From contig JAEWER010000006.1 in the NCBI GenBank assembly GCA_023389255.1, positions 1 through 24,466 of the forward strand: DNA of 24,466 bases. Direction: 5' to 3'. This stretch comes from Bacillota bacterium. Its GTDB lineage: Bacteria > Bacillota > Clostridia > Saccharofermentanales > DTU023. This document shows, piece after piece, positions 16,852 through 24,466 of the stretch (positions are counted from its first letter, which is position 1; each line of letters opens with the position of its first letter). A program made the translations under genes and the position numbers. Under the pieces are notes generated by a model that did no database searches, had not been told where the DNA came from, and saw nothing but the letters and a program-made list of their open reading frames with translations.

Positions 16852-17587
16852 TGTTCACCTCGTCGTAATGGCTTTCGGTTAACTCTAGGAATAATTGCTC
16901 CAAAGAACTGCTTTGACCAGATTGAGCACGTAATTCATCTAGTGTACCGACAAAGTTTAACTTGCCATTGCTGATGATACCCACACGATCACACAGTTTT
17001 TCAGCCACCTCTAAAACGTGGGTAGAAAAAAGTACAGTGTTACCAGCTACAGTGTGTTCTTTCATCATTTCTTTAAGTAAGAACGAAGATTTCGGATCTA
17101 AACCAGTCAGTGGTTCATCCAGCACCCAAAGTGGTGGATTATTAATTAGTGCGCCCATTACCATCATTTTTTGACGCATGCCATGCGAATAGCTTTGAAT
17201 CTTATCGTTCAAAACGGAAGTCATATCGAAACGTTCAGCCAAAATGGAAATACGACGGCTTGCTTCTGCTTTGGATAATTGATAGACGTTTGCTAAAAAG
17301 TTGAGATAGGTAATACCTTTGCTACCTAGCATCAGATCTGGTGAATCCATCACATACGAGAATTGCCATTTTGCTTCTAAAGGCTGTGTAGCGATATTGT
17401 AGCCGTTGATGGTAATAGTACCTTTATCAATCGGTAGAATTCCTGTTAACATCTTGATGGTAGTTGTTTTGCCAGCGCCATTAGGACCCAGCAACCCGAA
17501 AATTTCACCTTTTTTTAACTCTAAAGTTAGGTTATCGACAGCCAGTTTAGAACCGTAAGATTTGCTGACGTTTTCAATCTTTAACAT
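16844..17587 (-). CDS. ABC exporter ATP-binding protein
   Basis: Single-domain ABC ATPase, 247 residues, powering the permease encoded next to it. It has Walker A GPNGAGKT (34-41), signature YSHGMRQ (133-139, a variant of LSGGQ common in this subgroup), Walker B LWVLDEP (153-159) followed by LTGLDP, and the H-loop H190 (STH). The Q-loop position reads YVMDSPDL, with Asp where Gln is usual; this is common among ABC-2 exporter ATPases of this kind. An ATG two codons earlier (17593) leaves only one base after the GGAG SD. ATG 17587 leaves seven and is preferred. It is the first gene of the four-gene minus-strand unit. Confidence 0.9.
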   Translation of the reverse strand: MLKIENVSKSYGSKLAVDNLTLELKKGEIFGLLGPNGAGKTTTIKMLTGILPIDKGTITINGYNIATQPLEAKWQFSYVMDSPDLMLGSKGITYLNFLANVYQLSKAEASRRISILAERFDMTSVLNDKIQSYSHGMRQKMMVMGALINNPPLWVLDEPLTGLDPKSSFLLKEMMKEHTVAGNTVLFSTHVLEVAEKLCDRVGIISNGKLNFVGTLDELRAQSGQSSSLEQLFLELTESHYDEVNNA

Positions 17588-17637
17588 AGGCATTCTCCGT
17601 TCAAGTTATAATATGGTTTCAGTTTAACATGCATAAC

Positions 17638-17667
17638 TTGACAGATTGATAAGTATTTGACTAAATT
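17638..17667 (+). promoter_or_regulatory. Promoter for tRNA-Ala
   Basis: A perfect -35 (TTGACA, 17638-17643) is followed after 18 bp by TAAATT (17662-17667, 4 of 6 to consensus). The tRNA begins 10 bp after the -10, so transcription starts at or very near its 5' end. Confidence 0.7.
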
Positions 17668-17676
17668 TTTACCTAT

Positions 17677-17752
<76 letters not shown>

Positions 17753-17777
17753 AGCTATCTTCGGATAGCTTTTTTTA
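17753..17777 (+). terminator. Terminator of the tRNA-Ala transcript
   Basis: A perfect stem (AGCTATC with GATAGCT) closed by a UUCG-type tetraloop is followed by seven or more T residues, starting right after the tRNA CCA. Pairing can extend by using the last A of the tRNA. Confidence 0.9.
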
Positions 17778-17818
17778 TAGAATTGAAGTCTAGTTATTCT
17801 TTTAGCACAGAGGCGCAT

Positions 17819-18562
17819 ATGTCAGATATTAATCAAGCAAGCAGAAAAGATGAGATCGAATGCATTCAGGTCGATCAGATACCTAAGATTAAGGGCATCA
17901 TCTTTGATTTAGATGGTACGCTGGCTAATACGATTCAGTCCATTATTTACAGTGTGGAGCACGTGTTTGGTGAACGACAAATAACTCCTCCAACTTACGA
18001 GCAATACCGTTCAATTTTCGGTTATGGTGCTCGTAATTTTGGCAAAGATGCTTTCGCTTTAACAGGGCACAAACTCACAGCAGAAGAAGCGGAAGAAGTC
18101 TACCAACGCTACATGTACTATTTTGACCAATTTTGTTGTCATCAAGTGGAAGTCTATCCACGACTACCACAGGCTCTTTTAGAATTACAAAACCAAGGTG
18201 TCAAGATGGCTGTACTCTCGAACAAACCAGACGTGCAAGCTAAAAAAGTTGTAGATTTCTGCTTTGCGCCATATGGTATCAATTTTGCGGTGGTGCAAGG
18301 CTTGCGCGATGATTTACCTAGAAAACCAGATCCCAGCGTAGCGCTAGCAATAGCTGAGAAATTACAACTACAACCTCAGCAAATGGCGTTTGTTGGTGAT
18401 GGCGATACTGATGTGCAGACAGGTATTAACGCTGGCATGTTAGCTGTAGGTGTTACTTGGGGATTTCGCAGTGCGGAACAATTGCGAGAACATGGTGCGC
18501 AAATAATTATGCATAGTCCAGATGCGTTAGAACAATTTGTCAGGGATTGTCAGAATTTTTAG
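17819..18562 (+). CDS. HAD-family hydrolase, phosphoglycolate-phosphatase-like
   Basis: HAD phosphatase of 247 residues. Motif I is IIFDLDGTLANT (nucleophile D30, general acid D32), motif II VLSNKP, motif III lysine in PRKPDPS, and motif IV FVGDGDTDVQTG. The helical cap between motifs I and II is of the Gph/PGP type, so phosphoglycolate or another small phosphoester is a likely substrate. About 24 charged residues precede the conserved core. ATG 17819 has AGAGG five bases ahead. The only longer frame would start with TTG at 17783, just after the tRNA terminator and without an SD. radA follows after 43 bp. No separate promoter was seen, so expression may depend on read-through or on an element I did not recognise. 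Confidence 0.87.
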   Translation: MSDINQASRKDEIECIQVDQIPKIKGIIFDLDGTLANTIQSIIYSVEHVFGERQITPPTYEQYRSIFGYGARNFGKDAFALTGHKLTAEEAEEVYQRYMYYFDQFCCHQVEVYPRLPQALLELQNQGVKMAVLSNKPDVQAKKVVDFCFAPYGINFAVVQGLRDDLPRKPDPSVALAIAEKLQLQPQQMAFVGDGDTDVQTGINAGMLAVGVTWGFRSAEQLREHGAQIIMHSPDALEQFVRDCQNF

Positions 18563-18605
18563 ACTGGTCCACCGCAATTGAGCCAAACTAATACTGAGGT
18601 TACTT

Positions 18606-20045
18606 ATGGCAAAAGCAAAAAAGGACATATATTTCTGCAAAGAATGCGGTACTGAAGTTGTTGGTTGGATGGGTAGGTGCCCTGGTTGTGGTGAGTGGAA
18701 TACGATGGTGGAAGCTCCTAAGGAAACGAAGCCTGCAAATGCGAGAGGCAAACGTGCCGGAGGAACAGCACAATTAGCTAGTGAATTAGTTAAAAGCCAA
18801 ACACAAGGCTGGCTCAGTGCTAGTGCACAGCAAGATCAAATCATTGATTTAACAGAAGTCAGTGGATCCAAAGAACAACGCTTGAAAACTGGTGATAGTG
18901 AACTGGATCGTGTTTTAGGCGGTGGCTTAGTAAAGGGTTCTTTGGTTTTACTAGGTGGTGATCCTGGCATTGGTAAATCCACACTTTTATTGCAAGTACT
19001 AGGGCATTTGGCCTTAAAACATAAGTGCTTGTATATCTCGGGGGAAGAGTCGCCAGCCCAAATTAAGTTGAGAGCAGAAAGATTGAAAATTAAGAGCAAA
19101 GCAATTCGTTTATTGTTAGCAACTGACTTCAGTGTAATTGCGCAAAAACTAGCAATAGATATGCCAGAGCTAGTTATCATCGACTCCATTCAAACTATTT
19201 TTGTGCCAGAGATACCAGGAGCACCGGGCAGTGTGAGCCAAGTGCGTGAAGCAACAGCTGGGCTATTGCGTATCGCTAAAGATCTAGGTATTACCGTGGT
19301 TTTAGTGGGGCATGTGACCAAGGAGGGATCGCTGGCAGGACCTCGCATTCTTGAACACATGGTAGATACAGTACTCTATTTTGAGGGAGAAGGCTTGCAA
19401 CAGTACCGTGTCTTGCGTGCCGTAAAGAATCGCTTTGGCACAACTGATGAAGTGGGTGTGTTCGAGATGAACCAAACAGGACTAAGTGCGGTACAAGATG
19501 TTTCAGCAACACTACTTGCTGGTAGACCGCAGGAATTAGTTGGTTCAGCGGTAACGGCAGGTATTGAGGGAACAAGAGCTATTTTATTAGAAATTCAAGC
19601 ATTGATTGCTTCTAACGTATATAGTCAACCGTTACGCATGGCACAGGGCATAGATCGCATGCGTTTTTCTATGTTGCTCGCTGTGCTAGGTAAAATGATG
19701 AACCAGTCAACTCTGAATAGCGATGCTTATATCAATGTAGCTGGTGGCTTAAAGATCAAAGAAACAGCAGCTGACCTGGCAGTTTTGATGGCAGTCGTTT
19801 CTAGCATGTACGAAAAACCGATTAAGCAGTCGGTGATTATTTTGGGTGAAGTGGGTTTATCAGGTGAAGTTCGAGGTATCTTGAACGTAGAAAAAAGAGT
19901 GAACGAAGCGAGACGACTAGGTTGGAGATGCTTTGTACTACCAGAGCATAACCGCAAAGAATTACAGGCGCTTAAAGATTTACATGACTGTGAGATCAAG
20001 TATGTAGCCAAAGTGCAAGATGCTTTGCATTACTTGTTTGGTTAG
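18606..20045 (+). CDS. radA: DNA repair protein RadA
   Basis: RecA-like ATPase promoting branch migration in recombination repair. The 479 residues have the full RadA layout: N-terminal zinc finger with C11, C14, C25 and C28 (CKECG and CPGCG), Walker A GDPGIGKS (118-125), Walker B LVIIDSIQT, the RadA-specific KNRFG (274-278), and a C-terminal Lon-protease-like domain with INVAGGLKIKETAADLA. Length is slightly above the usual 450-460, mainly in the region between zinc finger and ATPase core. The SD is TGAGGT, seven bases before the ATG. Confidence 0.96.
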   Translation: MAKAKKDIYFCKECGTEVVGWMGRCPGCGEWNTMVEAPKETKPANARGKRAGGTAQLASELVKSQTQGWLSASAQQDQIIDLTEVSGSKEQRLKTGDSELDRVLGGGLVKGSLVLLGGDPGIGKSTLLLQVLGHLALKHKCLYISGEESPAQIKLRAERLKIKSKAIRLLLATDFSVIAQKLAIDMPELVIIDSIQTIFVPEIPGAPGSVSQVREATAGLLRIAKDLGITVVLVGHVTKEGSLAGPRILEHMVDTVLYFEGEGLQQYRVLRAVKNRFGTTDEVGVFEMNQTGLSAVQDVSATLLAGRPQELVGSAVTAGIEGTRAILLEIQALIASNVYSQPLRMAQGIDRMRFSMLLAVLGKMMNQSTLNSDAYINVAGGLKIKETAADLAVLMAVVSSMYEKPIKQSVIILGEVGLSGEVRGILNVEKRVNEARRLGWRCFVLPEHNRKELQALKDLHDCEIKYVAKVQDALHYLFG

Positions 20046-20049
20046 TTTC

Positions 20050-20078
20050 TTGTAACTCCTCTTTTAGTGTCCTATTAT
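20050..20078 (+). promoter_or_regulatory. Promoter for the PP2C-like/LysM membrane protein
   Basis: TTGTAA (20050-20055, 4 of 6) and TATTAT (20073-20078, 5 of 6) are separated by exactly 17 bp. They lie right after the radA stop and about 70 bp before the next start codon, giving that gene its own promoter with a leader of roughly 60 bases. Confidence 0.65.
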
Positions 20079-20146
20079 AAATAATGACTTTTTACCAATT
20101 TTGAAAGTAATAGTTGATCAATAACTTAACTTTAGCTGGGGGACAC

Positions 20147-22063
20147 ATGGCTAAGATTTCGCGATACGCTACAGTTCGCTTAGCGACAACAATTAATGCA
20201 AATTATCAAAATGAAAACCGTTTGAAAGAAGGGTTCTTTCTCGATGGTCGTCTACCTGGACGCAGAGAACAAGAACATGCCGATGTAACTACAGAGCGTG
20301 AAGATCAAGGTTTCTTCTATGCGCTTTACGGCACGCAACAAGCACATTGGGATCAAGGTGACTCTGCCTTAGTTTCTATGCAGAACATGCTGGATTCAGT
20401 CAAGCGTGGAACGCAAGATATTGGGGTTGAGATCAACGATTTGGCTGATTGTGCGGTAGCAGTTACTGGTCCTGCATCATTGCTCCGTAGCAATAAGCGC
20501 CATCCATATTTTGCAGGTATTTTAGTTAAAGATGTGGAAGTTTGCGCAGTTACTACTGGTAAGGGTGTTGCGTTGCTATATCGTGATGATGCGCTCTATC
20601 CCTTAACTGACAGTGCCGAAGGTCTGCAAGCTGTAAATTATTCTGGTCAACAGCTGAGTAATTTCACCGATTATATTGCTGGTGCAGCTGGTACGATCAA
20701 GTACTCTAACATTGCACAGTTTAAGGAAAATGACTGCTTAATCTTGACTAATAGCGACCTGCTAGATGCAGTCGGTCAAGATGAAGTGTTGCATTTATTG
20801 CATGAAGCGCAAGATCAAGCAGAAGCTGCTGATTGGATTGTAGAAGCAGCCACAGAACAAAATCCTGAGCTGAATTTCCAAGTGTTGATTGCCAGTGTAC
20901 GTCAAATTATCCCGGCACAGAAAACTGGTCGCTTAGGTCTTACTAGTGCCTTTAAGACGATCGATGATGAGCAAAAAACAACACTGTATAAACCGCTCAA
21001 TGAACAAAATTTACAAGAGGCAAAAGCTAGCTTAGCTAAAGAAGACAAAGTCTCTCATGAGCAAGCAGAGCGCCATATCGGTTCAGTAACTGAACCTGAC
21101 AAAGATTTCGACCCAGACAAGGAGATCGAAGAGCTACCTGCTGGCGTTTCCCTACTCGAAAAACAAGCAGATGAGCAAAAGCACGAAGTGTTAGGTGCAA
21201 CCGAACACGCAGATAGTGCTTACGAAGCAGATAAAGTAAGTGACACTGTCCAAGACAATGAACCCAATGAGGACGAAACTGTGAAAGATGATTTCAACAA
21301 ACAGGAACATGTAGAAGATAACTACGAATATTATGATGATGATTTCGACTTCGAATCGGCAGATTATGACGCTTTTGAAGCAGGTCAAGCATACGTAGCC
21401 AGCCGTGACGCACAACAAGGTGCACACCATGCTGATCATGATGAATATGAGCATGTTGAATATACTGATTATGATGGTTACGATGAGGAATACGATGACT
21501 ACGAACCCAAAACATTCACAGGTGATGAGTTCGATGGTGAATACAATCCCTATGGTGAGCCTGAACAAAATAAAGGTGAGCAAGTAAAACGCTACGTGAT
21601 TTATGCCGTGCTGATCTTGATTTGCCTTGCCTGTGTATTTGCTCTGTATAAGATGCTAACTTCTGGTAAAGCAGAACAACAGCAACCCACCACAGTTGCG
21701 AATACAACTCTGCCGTACATCGTACCGCAGAAGCCGACATTGGCTCCTACCACAACCAAAGCACCTACCAGCAAACCGACAACTGCTAAAGCAACCACAA
21801 CGAAAGCTCCTGAGCAACAAAATAATGCCCAGCAGAATCCAGCACCCAATCAGGACAATCAAAATACACCTGCTGTTGAGCAACCAGCAAACAACGCTGA
21901 ATCTGTCGGACAAAATGTCACGGTGAACGAAGATACCTACTTGTACGATGTTGCTATTCAGTACTACAACGTAGTTGATGACAGCACCATTCAACGCATC
22001 AAAGATGCCAATGGTATGAGTGATAACGTTGTGCCTGCCGGCGAAACAATCTATCTACCCTAA
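20147..22063 (+). CDS. Single-pass membrane protein: degenerate PP2C-like domain, acidic linker, TM helix, LysM
   Basis: A 638-residue protein whose whole architecture I do not recognise as a named family. Residues 1-252 resemble PP2C (PPM) phosphatases in order and spacing: ENRLKEGFFLDG for the NED-containing start, FFYALYG (56-62) for FAVxDGMGG, VTTGKGVALLYRDDALYPL for the middle strands, LILTNSDLLDAV (198-209) for LLxCSDGLTDMV, and LNFQVLIASV (242-251) for DNITVIVV. The metal-binding acidic positions read G29, Y61, S203 and L242, so catalysis is unlikely. About 305-481 is extremely acidic and Tyr-rich. A membrane helix spans about 482-505 after KR. Residues 506-588 are Thr/Pro/Ala/Asn/Gln-rich, as in wall-spanning linkers. 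590-638 is a LysM domain ending in AGETIYLP. The likely topology is PP2C-like domain inside, LysM on peptidoglycan. ATG 20147 was chosen for GGGGGA upstream; a TTG at 20114 has none. LysM and TM are firm; the PP2C relation is motif-level inference. Confidence 0.8.
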   Translation: MAKISRYATVRLATTINANYQNENRLKEGFFLDGRLPGRREQEHADVTTEREDQGFFYALYGTQQAHWDQGDSALVSMQNMLDSVKRGTQDIGVEINDLADCAVAVTGPASLLRSNKRHPYFAGILVKDVEVCAVTTGKGVALLYRDDALYPLTDSAEGLQAVNYSGQQLSNFTDYIAGAAGTIKYSNIAQFKENDCLILTNSDLLDAVGQDEVLHLLHEAQDQAEAADWIVEAATEQNPELNFQVLIASVRQIIPAQKTGRLGLTSAFKTIDDEQKTTLYKPLNEQNLQEAKASLAKEDKVSHEQAERHIGSVTEPDKDFDPDKEIEELPAGVSLLEKQADEQKHEVLGATEHADSAYEADKVSDTVQDNEPNEDETVKDDFNKQEHVEDNYEYYDDDFDFESADYDAFEAGQAYVASRDAQQGAHHADHDEYEHVEYTDYDGYDEEYDDYEPKTFTGDEFDGEYNPYGEPEQNKGEQVKRYVIYAVLILICLACVFALYKMLTSGKAEQQQPTTVANTTLPYIVPQKPTLAPTTTKAPTSKPTTAKATTTKAPEQQNNAQQNPAPNQDNQNTPAVEQPANNAESVGQNVTVNEDTYLYDVAIQYYNVVDDSTIQRIKDANGMSDNVVPAGETIYLP

Positions 22064-22083
22064 ATGAAGTAATGTTAAATATG

Positions 22084-22107
22084 AAGCCCCTATGTAGGGG
22101 CTTTTTT
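22084..22107 (+). terminator. Terminator after the LysM protein gene
   Basis: A 7-bp GC-rich stem (AAGCCCC with GGGGCTT) and 6-base loop are followed by a run of six T residues, 20 bp past the stop codon. It separates this gene from the fructose operon. Confidence 0.9.
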
Positions 22108-22161
22108 ATTGCCTTAATTAAGCAACATATTGCTTGGTAAACGAACTAGCTGATTGCGCCG

Positions 22162-22210
22162 TGAAAACAAATGAAAAAATATGATTGAATGTGAAAAATA
22201 ATGATAAAAT
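22162..22210 (+). promoter_or_regulatory. Phased TGA repeats and extended -10 upstream of fruR
   Basis: The trinucleotide TGA recurs at 22162, 22172, 22182, 22192 and 22202, exactly 10 bp apart, and three of the five copies read TGAAAA. The last copy forms an extended -10 (TGATAAAAT, 22202-22210). Repeats on one DNA face ahead of a DeoR-family gene suggest a cooperative binding site for FruR or an intrinsically curved A-tract promoter. No convincing -35 was seen. Confidence 0.55.
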
Positions 22211-22214
22211 CATT
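22200..22214 (+). promoter_or_regulatory. Palindromic operator candidate over the fruR -10
   Basis: AATGATAAAATCATT is a perfect 6-3-6 inverted repeat covering the -10 box of the probable fruR promoter. Binding there would block RNA polymerase, as expected for autoregulation of a fructose operon. Confidence 0.5.
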
Positions 22215-22235
22215 TCCAAATAGAAAGTAGGGTTT

Positions 22236-23000
22236 ATGATTCCGCAAGTTAGAATGCAACAATTAGTTGATTTTTTGCAGCAGAAGCGAGTGTGTAGTAT
22301 TGCCGAAATCGCTGCATATTTGCAGGTGTCTGAAGCTACAGCTAGACGTGATATAAGTTTGCTGGAAAAGCAGGGTCAGGTTCAGCGAATTAGAGGCGGT
22401 GTACGTTGCGTAGATAACACTAAGCCCAGTGGTTACATACCCTACGATGAAACAATTGAAGCAAAGTGCCAGATGTTCATCAAGGAAAAAGAAGCGATCG
22501 GACGTTATGCAGCTAGCTTGATTAAGCCCTATGATCTAGTCTACCTGGATAGTGGTACTTCTGTTTTAGCTATGGTGCAACATATACAAGAAAAGCATGC
22601 TAATTATGTTACTAATAGCATTCCGGCAGCCCAATTCTTGGCGGCTCAAGGATTTTCAGTGTTTGTAACAGGTGGCATCTATAAATCAGATACTCAGTCA
22701 TTAATCGGTGCACAGGCGTGGGAAAGTATCGATCACTTTTGTTTTACCAAAGGTTTCTTTGGCACTAATGGCATTGATCAATTGAGAGGTTTTTCTACGC
22801 CAGATTGGCAGGAAAGTTTTATTAAAGAGCATTGTGCTAATGCTAGTAGAGAAATTTATGTATTAGCAGATGCTTCTAAGTTTCAGAAATCTTCACACGT
22901 ATATTTTCTGGCCTACGATGAGGCCATCGTGATCACAGACAACAGTTTGCCAGAAGAGCTGCGTGGAGATTCTGTCGTTGTTGTGGAGGTGGAAGCATGA
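22236..23000 (+). CDS. fruR: DeoR-family regulator of the fructose operon
   Basis: Transcriptional repressor of 254 residues. The N-terminal DeoR winged helix-turn-helix covers about 1-57 (SIAEIAAYLQVSEATARRDI, then GQVQRIRGGV). The C-terminal sugar-phosphate sensing domain contains DLVYLDSGTSVLAM, TNSIPAAQFLA and FVTGGIYKSDTQSLIG, and FFGTNGID. In fructose operons the usual inducer is fructose 1-phosphate, the product of the downstream PTS; this is family knowledge. It overlaps fruK by 4 bp (ATGA), a tight coupling. The SD is modest (GTAGGG). A second Met at residue 7 is a possible alternative start. Confidence 0.92.
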   Translation: MIPQVRMQQLVDFLQQKRVCSIAEIAAYLQVSEATARRDISLLEKQGQVQRIRGGVRCVDNTKPSGYIPYDETIEAKCQMFIKEKEAIGRYAASLIKPYDLVYLDSGTSVLAMVQHIQEKHANYVTNSIPAAQFLAAQGFSVFVTGGIYKSDTQSLIGAQAWESIDHFCFTKGFFGTNGIDQLRGFSTPDWQESFIKEHCANASREIYVLADASKFQKSSHVYFLAYDEAIVITDNSLPEELRGDSVVVVEVEA

Positions 23001-23896
23001 TCTATACCATTACTTTGAATCCAGCGATTGACTATGTATTACCAGTTGCTGATTTTAAGCTGGGAGAAACTAACAGATCACAAGGAGAACAATTTGTGGC
23101 TGGTGGCAAAGGAATTAATGTAGCACGAGTTTTGCACAATCTTGGTCTGCCAGCTGTTGTACTCGGTTTTGTGGCTGGATTTACTGGCGAATTTATTCGT
23201 GAACAATTGCATACTGAAGGACTTGAAGAGCACTTAATCACAGTAACCACAAGTCACAATGCTTATAGCCGAGTAAATGTCAAATTAAAAGCGGAAGAAG
23301 AAACAGAGATCAACGCTGGTGGTCCAGAAATTACTGCTAGAGATTGGCAAGAATTACTAAGTCAATTAGCAAGATTGAACAGTTCAGATTTTGTGGTTAT
23401 GTCTGGTTCAAGTGGTAAAGCGCCACATGATGCTTATGCACAAATAGGAGAATTACTCTCTCGCAAAAATATTCCCTGGATTGCTGATACAACAGGAGCA
23501 TCGCTGAAAGAGGCTCTGCAATACAAGCCAGTTTTAGTAAAGCCAAATCGTGCAGAATTAGAAGAATTTTTCTCGACTAGCTGTAGTTCTATAGCAGAAG
23601 TGGAACAATTGGCTGGTAAACTACAACAACTAGGCGCTCAAAACGTGGTGGTATCACTAGGCGGTGAAGGAGCTATTTATGTCGGCAAAGATCAATCTGG
23701 CCACGTGTTAGCACCACAAGGAAAGGTAATAAATTCGGTTGGGGCGGGTGACTCGCTGGTAGCAGGCTTTTTAACTGCTTATCTTCAAGGAATGAGTTTG
23801 CAAGATGCTGTAAGATATGGCGTTTGCTGTGGTTCTGCCACCGCATTTTCAACGGGATTTGCAGATAAGAAAACAGTCAATGCACTGTGGCAATAA
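22997..23896 (+). CDS. fruK: 1-Phosphofructokinase
   Basis: Phosphorylates fructose 1-phosphate to fructose 1,6-bisphosphate. PfkB-family kinase of 299 residues. It opens with IYTITLNPAIDYVL, has the substrate and first PfkB motif GGKGINVARVL (36-46), and the anion hole/catalytic base GAGDS with D252 (249-253). The LacC/FruK style N-terminus and its position between fruR and fruA favour 1-phosphofructokinase over tagatose 6-phosphate kinase. Its SD (GGAGGTGGAAG) lies in the end of fruR. Confidence 0.95.
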   Translation: MIYTITLNPAIDYVLPVADFKLGETNRSQGEQFVAGGKGINVARVLHNLGLPAVVLGFVAGFTGEFIREQLHTEGLEEHLITVTTSHNAYSRVNVKLKAEEETEINAGGPEITARDWQELLSQLARLNSSDFVVMSGSSGKAPHDAYAQIGELLSRKNIPWIADTTGASLKEALQYKPVLVKPNRAELEEFFSTSCSSIAEVEQLAGKLQQLGAQNVVVSLGGEGAIYVGKDQSGHVLAPQGKVINSVGAGDSLVAGFLTAYLQGMSLQDAVRYGVCCGSATAFSTGFADKKTVNALWQ

Positions 23897-23918
23897 TCGA
23901 CAACAAAAAGGAGGTTGT

Positions 23919-24466
23919 ATGAAAATCTGTGAGCTTTTGACGAAAGAGCGTATAGCCATTGGTCAAAAATTTACAAGCAAGCAAGAAACACTGGATTTTG
24001 CTATTTCTTTGATGGATAGAACAGGTGTTTTGAGTGATGTAAATGCCTACAGCCAAGCTGTTTGGCAAAGAGAAGAGGGTGGCACGACAGGTATTGGTGA
24101 TGGTATTGCCATTCCTCATGGCAGAAGTTCTGGGGTCAAACAACCAGCATTAGCTGCCATGACTATGCCTACGGGTGTAGAGTATGCATCTTTAGACGGA
24201 AAACCAGCCAATTTGTTATTTTTGATTGCTGTGCCAGAAACAGCAGATGACGAACATCTCAAGTTGCTGTCGCAATTATCAATGTTGTTGATGGATGAAA
24301 CATTTAGAGAGCAGTTACTCAAAGCCACGTCGGCAGAAGAGTTTTTACAAGTTATTGCTGAACGTGAAAATGAGAAGAAAGTAGCTAGCGAAACAAGCAC
24401 AGGCGCAGACGGTTATGATTTGCTAGCAGTAACTGCTTGTCCAACGGGCATAGCACATACCTATAT
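23919..24466 (+). CDS. fruA: PTS fructose transporter, EIIA-EIIB part (3' partial)
   Basis: The start of a fructose-specific phosphotransferase system protein that imports fructose as fructose 1-phosphate. The reading frame is open from ATG 23919 to the window end, giving 182 complete codons. EIIA-Fru covers about 1-145 with the phosphorylated H67 in GIGDGIAIPHGRSSG. A short linker (150-165) leads into EIIB-Fru, whose phosphorylated cysteine is C175 in LAVTACPTGIAHTY. The membrane EIIC domain should follow beyond the window, as in the usual A-B-C FruA fusion. The SD AAAGGAGG is a perfect match to the 16S tail, 22 bp after fruK. Confidence 0.95.
   Translation, partial: MKICELLTKERIAIGQKFTSKQETLDFAISLMDRTGVLSDVNAYSQAVWQREEGGTTGIGDGIAIPHGRSSGVKQPALAAMTMPTGVEYASLDGKPANLLFLIAVPETADDEHLKLLSQLSMLLMDETFREQLLKATSAEEFLQVIAERENEKKVASETSTGADGYDLLAVTACPTGIAHTY

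Noticed and set aside
17604..17616. TATAAT/TATTAT on both strands upstream of the ABC ATPase as a promoter
   Set aside because: No -35 at 16-18 bp with more than weak similarity was found on either strand, so only the tRNA promoter is reported.
17783..17818. Longer start of the HAD gene
   Set aside because: The codon is TTG next to the tRNA terminator T-run with no SD; ATG 17819 has AGAGG at five bases.
18836..20011. Antisense ORFs opposite radA
   Set aside because: radA motifs are intact over the whole stretch; the antisense products show no recognisable motifs.
20115..20122. TTGATCAA palindrome in the leader of the LysM gene
   Set aside because: An eight-base palindrome in AT-rich DNA is expected by chance and has no partner site.
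20114..20146. Longer start of the LysM protein
   Set aside because: The codon is TTG without SD; ATG 20147 has a G-rich SD and fits the domain start.
21191..21994. Cluster of overlapping antisense and out-of-frame ORFs, up to 130 codons
   Set aside because: They lie over the low-complexity acidic and Thr/Pro-rich codons of the LysM gene, which leave other frames open. Their products are compositionally biased and have no SD.

Overview
The window looks like chromosomal DNA of a low-to-moderate GC Gram-positive bacterium of the Clostridia type. The evidence is strong AGGAGG-type ribosome binding sites, a class II (long) xylose isomerase, a DeoR-regulated fructose PTS operon, NhaC and PatB-like proteins, a tRNA with encoded CCA, and short U-tailed terminators. 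No phage, plasmid, IS, CRISPR or rRNA sequence was recognised. A genus cannot be assigned from this alone.

Layout. (1) 1-9257, plus strand: a xylose operon that enters from the left (xylG cut at its 5' end, xylH, a LacI-type sugar regulator, xylA, xylB). It runs without an obvious break into an NhaC-family antiporter and a PatB/MalY-type PLP enzyme. (2) 9258-9552: non-coding, ending in a strong terminator. (3) 9553-13759, plus: hslO (Hsp33), trpS, then ahpC and an AhpF-like reductase. A PerR-box-like palindrome lies just downstream of an extended -10 promoter in front of ahpC. (4) 13841-17587, minus, convergent with ahpF across a shared terminator: ABC exporter ATPase, duplicated-type permease, TPR protein and a variant ispF, all with tiny gaps or overlaps. 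(5) 17677-17777: tRNA-Ala(CGC) with its own promoter and terminator. (6) 17819-22063, plus: HAD phosphatase, radA, and a single-pass membrane protein with its own promoter. (7) 22236-24466, plus: fruR, fruK and fruA (cut by the window end), behind a regulatory region with 10-bp-phased repeats and a palindrome over the -10.

How the genes work together. Region 1 imports xylose and converts it to xylulose 5-phosphate. Region 3 is a redox-stress group: a redox-activated chaperone plus a peroxiredoxin and its reductase. Region 7 imports fructose as fructose 1-phosphate and converts it to fructose 1,6-bisphosphate.

The two most unusual items are proteins. At 20147-22063 a PP2C-like domain appears to have lost every metal-binding acidic residue and is joined through a very acidic Tyr/Asp/Glu linker, one membrane helix and a Thr/Pro linker to a LysM wall-binding domain. 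At 12113-13759 the AhpF-like enzyme carries its double thioredoxin-fold module at the C-terminus instead of the N-terminus.
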